Source: Candidatus Omnitrophota bacterium
GTDB taxonomy: Bacteria > Omnitrophota > Omnitrophia > Omnitrophales > Aquincolibacteriaceae
Direction: 5' to 3'
DNA: 11,458 bases
Assembly: GCA_023246995.1 (NCBI GenBank)
Contig: JAHFHI010000013.1
Span: 1 to 11,458 of the forward strand
Positions 7,041-11,458 of this stretch are shown here, piece after piece; the first letter of the stretch is position 1, and every line of letters starts with the position of its first letter. A program made the position numbers and the translations under genes. The notes beneath the pieces were generated by a model. That model was not told where the DNA came from, ran no database searches, and was given only the letters and a program-made list of their open reading frames with translations.

Positions 7041-8687
7041 TTAATGACTAAGGAAACGGCCTTCTTTTCGGCCCTTGAAACGGCCGTCCTCAATCACCGG
7101 CGTGCCGTTGACCCAAATCCACCGGATTCCGCGGGAGAGACTTCTCGGGTTCTCATAAGTCGCCGTGTCTGAAAAAAGGGCAGGGTCGAAGAGCACAAGA
7201 TCCGCGTAAAACCCCGGAGCTATGGCTCCCCTCTCTTTAATCCGGAAATGGTTCGCGGGCAAAGACGTCATTTTCCCGATGGCAGCCGCGAGTGCCGCAT
7301 CGTCGCCCGCGGCAAGAAACGCTTTTAAAATCTTGGGGAATGTCCCGAACGCGCGCGGGTGGGGCTTGCGGCTTCCGTCCGCGATGCTGTCGGAGCCTGG
7401 GGCCACATAGTTTTGCCCCATGACTTTCGCCACCACCCCTTCATCCTGCGAAAAATTAAAAGCACTGATCTCAAGAGAAGTGCCGTTCAGAAGATCGAGG
7501 AGCGCTTTTTCCGGGGGCTTCCCCTCGGCTTGGGCGATTTCGCGTAAAGTGCGGCCTTCGTATTTCGAAAAGTTTTTATGCGGCGTGGCCGCGATCATGA
7601 TCCGGCTCCAATCCGTTCCCCTGGCCCGGTAATGCGCCTCAAGCTCTTTTAGAATTTCAGACTCTTTGGACTTATCGGCCAGATAGCGCAGGCGGTCTTC
7701 GCGCTGATATATCGCGTCGGGTAAAATCACTCCGAGCTCGGCAAAGGTCGCGGTATAGGGGTAGGCATCTGCCGCGACACCCAGACCGCCCGCGCGGGCC
7801 TGCTCAATGAGACTGAAGGCCTGGTTAATTTTCGGCCAGTTCGTTTTTCCGCCGGCCTTCAGGTGCGAAATCTGAACGCGCGCGCCCGCTTTTTGGCCGA
7901 TTCGCAGGGCTTCCCCAATGGCTTCAAGGAGTTCCGAAGATTCACTACGCATGTGAAAAGCGCAGATGCCTTTTTTAAGCCCGGCCTCCCGGCAGAGTTG
8001 GGCAAGCTCTTCTTCGCCCGCAAAAATTCCCGGGAGGTAAACAAGGCCGAAGGAAATGCCGAAGGCCCCCTGATCAAGCGCCTGTTTCAGGATTTTGCGC
8101 ATCTCGCGGATTTCGTCTTTAGAGGCCGGGCGCGGGCTCATCCCCATCACCGCGGCACGAATATTTCCGTGGCCCGCAAGCGCGGCCAAGTTCGTGAACA
8201 TGCCCGCTTTCTCGATCGCGCGCCGGTAGCCCTTAAAATCTTTCCAGCGGACCGAATCCCCGATTGACACCCCCTCCCTCGCCCAAACGCCGCGAATGGC
8301 CTTCGCCTGTTCGCCTAAAACGGGCGCGGCCGACATGCCGCAGTTGCCGGTAATTTCGGTCGTGACACCCTGAAAAATTTTATTGGCGAGCGCGGGATAA
8401 ACGAGCGGGTTGAAATCCGAGTGGGTATGGGCGTCGATAAAACCCGGAGCCAGAATCAGGCCCGAACCGTCAATCACACGAAGAGCCCGTTCCGGCGCAA
8501 TCCGGCCGACGGCCGCGATCCGGTCTGCTTTCAAGGCCACATCCACCGCGCGGCTGCCGGGGCTGCGGCCGTCAAAAACACGCGCATTCCGGATCAGGAA
8601 ATCATACGGTTCGCCGGCCATGACTACGCTCGCGCTGAATAAAACTGATAGAAATAAAAGGCGGGGCCAAAGTGCATTTCGGGTCAC
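7041..8687 (-). CDS. Exported N-acyl-D-amino-acid deacylase (D-aminoacylase) family amidohydrolase
   Basis: This 548-residue protein belongs to the D-aminoacylase branch of the amidohydrolase superfamily, which hydrolyses N-acyl-D-amino acids to a carboxylate and a D-amino acid. Residues 1-24 form a signal peptide (core LLFLSVLFSASVVMA, cleavage after A24), so it should act in the periplasm or outside. Metal-site features are intact: GFIDAHTHSD (H87, H89), ITGNCGMS (C116, the unusual cysteine ligand of D-aminoacylases), AFHMRSE (H245), QISHLKA (H275) and APGSDS (D433, catalytic aspartate). The late HPRAFGTFPK and GFYADLVLFDP segments are also family hallmarks. The start is a GTG directly after the upstream TAA, with AAGGAGAG (8697-8704) nine bases before it, inside the nuclease gene, so translation is probably coupled. 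True substrate is open: D-aminoacylase, D-glutamate deacylase and related dipeptidase activities all occur here. Confidence 0.9.
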   Translation of the reverse strand: MTRNALWPRLLFLSVLFSASVVMAGEPYDFLIRNARVFDGRSPGSRAVDVALKADRIAAVGRIAPERALRVIDGSGLILAPGFIDAHTHSDFNPLVYPALANKIFQGVTTEITGNCGMSAAPVLGEQAKAIRGVWAREGVSIGDSVRWKDFKGYRRAIEKAGMFTNLAALAGHGNIRAAVMGMSPRPASKDEIREMRKILKQALDQGAFGISFGLVYLPGIFAGEEELAQLCREAGLKKGICAFHMRSESSELLEAIGEALRIGQKAGARVQISHLKAGGKTNWPKINQAFSLIEQARAGGLGVAADAYPYTATFAELGVILPDAIYQREDRLRYLADKSKESEILKELEAHYRARGTDWSRIMIAATPHKNFSKYEGRTLREIAQAEGKPPEKALLDLLNGTSLEISAFNFSQDEGVVAKVMGQNYVAPGSDSIADGSRKPHPRAFGTFPKILKAFLAAGDDAALAAAIGKMTSLPANHFRIKERGAIAPGFYADLVLFDPALFSDTATYENPRSLSRGIRWIWVNGTPVIEDGRFKGRKEGRFLSH

Positions 8688-9959
8688 TTAAAAAAGCTCT
8701 CCTTGCTTAGGGCCTGCGGCGAGCACTCCCGAATGCGCCGCCCCGCCACAAACTCCGGCGGGAAAATACGGGGTGCCGTAAAGGCCGTCGTAACCGGGCT
8801 CAAGGCTTATCTCTCCGGCGCGGGCCCGGAGCACGGCTTCGGCAACGCCTTCGCCCGCGCTTGCCGCAATGGTCTTGCGCGGCATTTCCGATAAAATCGG
8901 AATCTCCGCGCCGAGTTCACGGATCATTTTCCAGTAAAGGTCCTGCACCGACTTTGTCTTGGGACCTTTTTGCAAAACCACGGCGATAATTTCTTCAAGC
9001 GGCACCAAATGCCTGCAGGGAATCAGCCTTTTGGCCCCGAGCTCCGGCTCGTTTCCCGAAAGGCTTTCGACGCGGTGAAGCGCGCCGACCGTGAGTCGGC
9101 GGGAACACTTGGGGCAGATAAAATCATGCTCGCGCGTGGCCGCGGGGTTAAGGCCCACCCCGCAGTTGCGATGCCCGTCCCAGTAATATTTCCCATGCGC
9201 CGGAAAAAGTTCGATCGTATAAAGAAAATGGGCCGGGTCCGAGGTGCGGATCGTTTCCCGGATTGCATCATAATCAAGCGCGCAGTCGAAGCAGTTGGCC
9301 TCCCGCCCGATCCGCCCGGGAGAGTGGGCGTCGGAATTCGAGATCAGACTCACGCCTTGGAGCATGCCCACTTTTCGATTCATCGGGGGGTCGGTGCACA
9401 TCCCGGTCTCGACCGCGGTGATATTCGGTGTCTGGTCCTCAAAACATTCTTCGAGGCTGTCAAAACCGGATTCGGACCCGAACACCGAAAACCAGGGCGT
9501 CCAGGCATGCGCCGGAACCAGCATGGCTTCGGGGGAAATATCCAAAATAATTTTGACTAAATCTTTCACGTGGAATTCGAAAACCGGACGGCCGTCTTTG
9601 GAAAGGTCGGTTTTGAGCGCGAGCGCACCGTTCAGCTTTGCGGCATGGTCGAGGGAAGGCACCATGACAAGCGTATGAACGCGGCGGCGGCGGCCGCGGA
9701 CATAAAACACGTTACTCGCCTCGACGCTCAAAAGAAAGCGCAAGCCGCCCGCCTGCCCCCGGGGTTTGAGCAGGCCCGGCTCTGCGGGTTCAAGCCCTTC
9801 CGAGAGTTCCTTGAAATATTCGGGGTGCGTGAAATCTCCGGTCGCAAGAAGATCAATCCCCTTGACCCCGGCCCAACGGATAAGGGTTTCAAGGCTCATA
9901 TCGGGCGAGACCGCGGCGCTATATCTGGAATGCACATGCAGATCCGCGAGAATTTTCAT
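8688..9959 (-). CDS. Endonuclease Q-like PHP-domain nuclease
   Basis: From the ATG at 9959 the product is 423 residues, about the length of archaeal EndoQ. EndoQ nicks DNA 5' of deaminated bases (uracil, hypoxanthine, xanthine) and abasic sites. PHP metal residues are in place: ADLHVHS (H8, H10), TGDFTH (D42, H45), SVEAS (E80), RVHTLV (H95), PAHAWTPWF (H151) and SNSDAHS (D210, H212). The zinc module follows with NCGVGL (C266) and CPKCSRRLTVG (C282, C285). The C-terminal EPGYDGLYG is typical. The frame stays open upstream to 10082, but that extension overlaps queF by about 90 bases and lacks family resemblance; the ATG at 9959 begins exactly at the PHP motif, 31 bases after the queF stop. No clear ribosome site precedes it. 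Related PHP proteins annotated as UvrD-associated are the alternative. Confidence 0.88.
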   Translation of the reverse strand: MKILADLHVHSRYSAAVSPDMSLETLIRWAGVKGIDLLATGDFTHPEYFKELSEGLEPAEPGLLKPRGQAGGLRFLLSVEASNVFYVRGRRRRVHTLVMVPSLDHAAKLNGALALKTDLSKDGRPVFEFHVKDLVKIILDISPEAMLVPAHAWTPWFSVFGSESGFDSLEECFEDQTPNITAVETGMCTDPPMNRKVGMLQGVSLISNSDAHSPGRIGREANCFDCALDYDAIRETIRTSDPAHFLYTIELFPAHGKYYWDGHRNCGVGLNPAATREHDFICPKCSRRLTVGALHRVESLSGNEPELGAKRLIPCRHLVPLEEIIAVVLQKGPKTKSVQDLYWKMIRELGAEIPILSEMPRKTIAASAGEGVAEAVLRARAGEISLEPGYDGLYGTPYFPAGVCGGAAHSGVLAAGPKQGELF

Positions 9960-9990
9960 TTCGAACGACGGGGCCCGGAAGAGGCCGCTC

Positions 9991-10371
9991 TCACGCGCCG
10001 CCGGAGGATGCGCCGCGGCGCTTCCCGTAAGAGGCCCGCACGACCGTGTGAATGCCCCCTCGAATATAAAAATCGCCTTCAATCTGCAGGCTCCGCGGGC
10101 GGACGGCCCGCACCAGGTCGTCTAAGATCCTGTTGGTCACGGCCTCATGAAAAGCGCCTTCGTTGCGGTAGCTCCAGAGATAGAGCTTGAGGCTCTTTAG
10201 CTCCACACAAAGCTTGGCCGGAATATAAACGATCCGGATCGTGGCAAAATCAGGCTGGCCGGTCTTGGGACAAAGGCAGGTAAATTCCGGGCATTCAAAA
10301 CGGATCTCGTAATCCCTTCCGGGGCAGGGATTTTTAAACACATCCAGTTTTTTGGAAGGTCGGGTCGGCAT
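9991..10371 (-). CDS. queF: NADPH-dependent 7-cyano-7-deazaguanine reductase QueF
   Basis: This 126-residue protein is a single-domain QueF, the cytoplasmic enzyme that reduces the nitrile of preQ0 to the aminomethyl of preQ1 with two NADPH, the last free-base step before queuosine is built into tRNA. The catalytic cysteine is C34 in [12 protein letters not shown], with D41 the proton donor. The QueF motif ELKSLKLY (E57) and RNEGAFHE (H75, E76) complete the active site; [10 protein letters not shown] is also conserved. It is the first gene of a tight operon with the EndoQ-like nuclease and deacylase. The ATG at 10371 has no ribosome site and lies about seven bases after a strong -10, suggesting a leaderless message and leaving no room for a preQ1 riboswitch. 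Confidence 0.96.
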   Translation of the reverse strand: MPTRPSKKLDVFKNPCPGRDYEIRFECPEFTCLCPKTGQPDFATIRIVYIPAKLCVELKSLKLYLWSYRNEGAFHEAVTNRILDDLVRAVRPRSLQIEGDFYIRGGIHTVVRASYGKRRGASSGGA

Positions 10372-10378
10372 GGGGTGG

Positions 10379-10406
10379 ATTATACCACGGCCGCCGGCGA
10401 GCTCAA
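10379..10406 (-). promoter_or_regulatory. queF operon promoter, extended -10, apparently leaderless
   Basis: On the minus strand TTGAGC (10406-10401), a 16-base spacer and TATAAT (10384-10379), preceded by TGG, form a strong sigma70-type promoter with extended -10. The usual start, about seven bases past the -10, falls on or one base before the queF ATG, so the transcript would have almost no leader. Confidence 0.75.
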
Positions 10407-10423
10407 GGGGCCGGAAAATCTCT

Positions 10424-10448
10424 TTAAATTAATTTTCCTCTAATTTAA
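10424..10448. promoter_or_regulatory. AT-rich inverted repeat, operator candidate
   Basis: TTAAATTA (10424-10431) and TAATTTAA (10441-10448) are perfect 8-base inverted halves separated by nine bases. The dyad is midway between the divergent queF and small-gene promoters, about 18 bases upstream of the queF -35 and 34 upstream of the other. It could be a regulator site or simply an AT-rich upstream element. The rest of 10410-10480 is featureless apart from a weak CCCGAA/TTCGGG hairpin. Confidence 0.4.
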
Positions 10449-10481
10449 CGGGATCCCCCGAAGGCCCCGCTCTTTTTCGGG

Positions 10482-10509
10482 TTTGGCTGCGCAAAAGCCA
10501 CTTTATAAT
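10482..10509 (+). promoter_or_regulatory. Promoter of the small plus-strand gene
   Basis: A perfect TATAAT (10504-10509) is preceded by a weak -35, TTTGGC (10482-10487, spacing 16) or TTGGCT (10483-10488, spacing 15). The start would be near 10516, giving a leader of about 39 bases. Confidence 0.55.
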
Positions 10510-10554
10510 ACGCACAGAACCCTCTATATCAGGCTCAAGAAAGGTCCCTTAAAC

Positions 10555-10845
10555 ATGATACCGGAAATTGATCTTAAAACCCCCTGCGCGCCCGGAATCC
10601 GCGAAGACCTGGTCGCCGATTTTCTGGAAATCGCCTGCAGGCTGAAAGAAAAGGAAAGAGAGTTTTTGATTCGCGCACTTGCTTCAAGTCCGCCCGGGGA
10701 GAACGTTATCGGCTCGCACGGGGCGTTTTCCATGGACGGAAAACTTATTGTCGTCTGTGAAGGCCCGGGGGGCTTTCGGGAATGCTGGCTTTATTTCCCG
10801 GAAAAAAGACGCATTAAAAAAATGGCCCTTGAAACCCGGGAATGA
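10555..10845 (+). CDS. Hypothetical protein (96 aa)
   Basis: I do not recognise this small protein. From the ATG at 10555 it has 96 residues; the frame is open upstream, but that would place the start within or before the promoter, and AAGAAAGG (10537-10544) sits ten bases before this ATG. The first part (residues 15-42) is a charged helix (LVADFLEIACRLKEKEREFL). The second part looks like a small beta-hairpin unit: GAFSMDGKLIVVCEGPGG, then ECWLYFPEKRRIKKM. No signal peptide, membrane helix or paired metal-binding cysteines are seen, so it is probably cytoplasmic. It is transcribed away from queF and converges on the redoxin-like gene with 17 bases between stops. Confidence 0.75.
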   Translation: MIPEIDLKTPCAPGIREDLVADFLEIACRLKEKEREFLIRALASSPPGENVIGSHGAFSMDGKLIVVCEGPGGFRECWLYFPEKRRIKKMALETRE

Positions 10846-10854
10846 ATTTCCGGG
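10835..10854. terminator. Hairpin between convergent genes, weak terminator candidate
   Basis: CCCGGGAA (10835-10842) and TTTCCGGG (10847-10854) form an 8-bp stem with one G-U pair and a TGAA loop that contains the stop codon of the plus-strand gene. It could serve both convergent genes, but no real U tract follows on either strand. Confidence 0.3.
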
Positions 10855-10862
10855 AAGAACGC

Positions 10863-11458
10863 TTAGAGGTGCTCGAAATCGCTCAAACAGCGGTTTGAAA
10901 AGGAAAAGTAAACCATCCGCGCCCCCTGCGGCTCGGGCCATAGCTTGAGCTCATGGGGCTCCGCGTCTTCGCCCATGATCAGGTAGTAGAGCCGGGACTC
11001 GCGAAGCCAAAAGTAAGTGCGGCCCTGGACATCCTCCTTGAGATCAATGCCCCGGCTTTCGAGCGGCACCGGCAGATTGTCCCGGGTCACATACACGCGT
11101 CCGGCCGGCATTCCGGGGCTTCTGGCAATCATGCCGTAGACCTCATGGGCAATATAATCAAAACCCAGATAATCTTCGAGAGCCGGGCTCGGACGGGCAT
11201 GCTCCATGTAATCTTCATGATTGGTCCAGACCCCTTCCATAAAAAAACCTTTTTCAACACGATCACCCCGGTCTTTGAAAATGATCGTGTGGCCGGGCCG
11301 GATCCACTGTTTATTGGCAATCTGCGCCCCCCACCAGGTGGCGCGCTTATAGCCTACATAAATTTCGGAATTCATGTGGCCGCAATGCTGGGGGCTGAAT
11401 TTTTCCGGCTCTTTGTCAAAAATCTCGTCGGGAAGCACATAGGCCTGATTGAACTTCT
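10863..11458 (-). CDS. Redoxin-family protein, C-terminal part with DipZ-like tail (5' end outside window)
   Basis: The frame is open to the window edge, so the 197 residues seen are a C-terminal fragment; an in-frame GTG at 11438 is probably internal. The fragment resembles the domain that follows thioredoxin in DipZ/TlpA-like extracytoplasmic redoxins: SEIYVGYKRATW fits its E-x-Y-x-G-Y-x-R-A opening, GVWTNHEDYMEH fits G-x-W-x-x-x-x-E, FDYIAHEVYGMI fits the strand before the turn, and ESRLYYLI followed by RMVYFSFSN fits the R-L-Y-x-L and F-x-F-x close. In that family this beta domain is accessory to a thioredoxin domain that reduces or forms disulphides outside the cytoplasm. The CxxC domain would be upstream and cannot be confirmed. 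An unrelated beta-sandwich protein is the alternative. Confidence 0.55.
   Translation of the reverse strand, partial: KFNQAYVLPDEIFDKEPEKFSPQHCGHMNSEIYVGYKRATWWGAQIANKQWIRPGHTIIFKDRGDRVEKGFFMEGVWTNHEDYMEHARPSPALEDYLGFDYIAHEVYGMIARSPGMPAGRVYVTRDNLPVPLESRGIDLKEDVQGRTYFWLRESRLYYLIMGEDAEPHELKLWPEPQGARMVYFSFSNRCLSDFEHL

Noticed and set aside
8970..9560. 196-codon plus-strand open frame opposite the EndoQ-like gene
   Set aside because: Antisense to conserved PHP and zinc motifs; no start signals and no family resemblance.
9960..10082. Longer N-terminus for the EndoQ-like protein
   Set aside because: Adds 41 residues without family resemblance and overlaps queF by about 90 bases; the ATG at 9959 begins at the conserved PHP motif.
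10456..10481. CCCGAA/TTCGGG hairpin as a terminator or riboswitch
   Set aside because: Only six base pairs with a 13-base loop, located upstream of the plus-strand promoter where no transcript end is expected.

Overview
The window looks like a bacterial chromosome segment, GC-rich in most genes, carrying ordinary housekeeping and envelope genes around one very long, domain-mosaic gene. Sec-type signal peptides, an exported amidohydrolase, a DipZ/TlpA-like redoxin tail and, above all, the giant patchwork protein with recurring RSEVR-type tetrads suggest an uncultivated Omnitrophota (former OP3) or related bacterium. That assignment rests on memory of similar long proteins and was not tested by a search.

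Layout, left to right. 1-234: an intrinsic terminator (32-67) facing leftward genes, then a pair of inverted ~40-base palindromic intergenic repeats (101-193). 235-762 (-): tpx, thiol peroxidase, with its own extended -10 promoter. 878-6901 (-): a 2007-residue protein with a signal peptide, an N-terminal domain resembling the TraB/Tiki/ChaN fold, a HAD-like domain, a phosphoribosyltransferase-like domain, a Cro/C1-type helix-turn-helix and about 750 residues I cannot assign. Its modules are joined by Gly/Ala/Pro-rich linkers. 7041-10371 (-): a compact three-gene operon, queF (7-cyano-7-deazaguanine reductase), an endonuclease Q-like PHP nuclease and an exported N-acyl-D-amino-acid deacylase. 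10372-10554: divergent control region with a promoter on each strand and an AT-rich dyad between them. 10555-10845 (+): an unknown 96-residue protein. 10863-11458 (-): C-terminal part of a probable redoxin with a DipZ-like tail, cut by the window edge.

How they work together. queF supplies preQ1 for tRNA queuosine, the EndoQ-like enzyme would cut DNA at deaminated bases, and the deacylase would release D-amino acids outside the cytoplasm. Tight packing says they are co-transcribed; no shared pathway is evident. Tpx and the redoxin-type protein both suggest thiol redox defence. The giant gene is the least ordinary part: a predicted export signal sits in front of domains that normally work in the cytoplasm, and base composition changes strongly along the gene.
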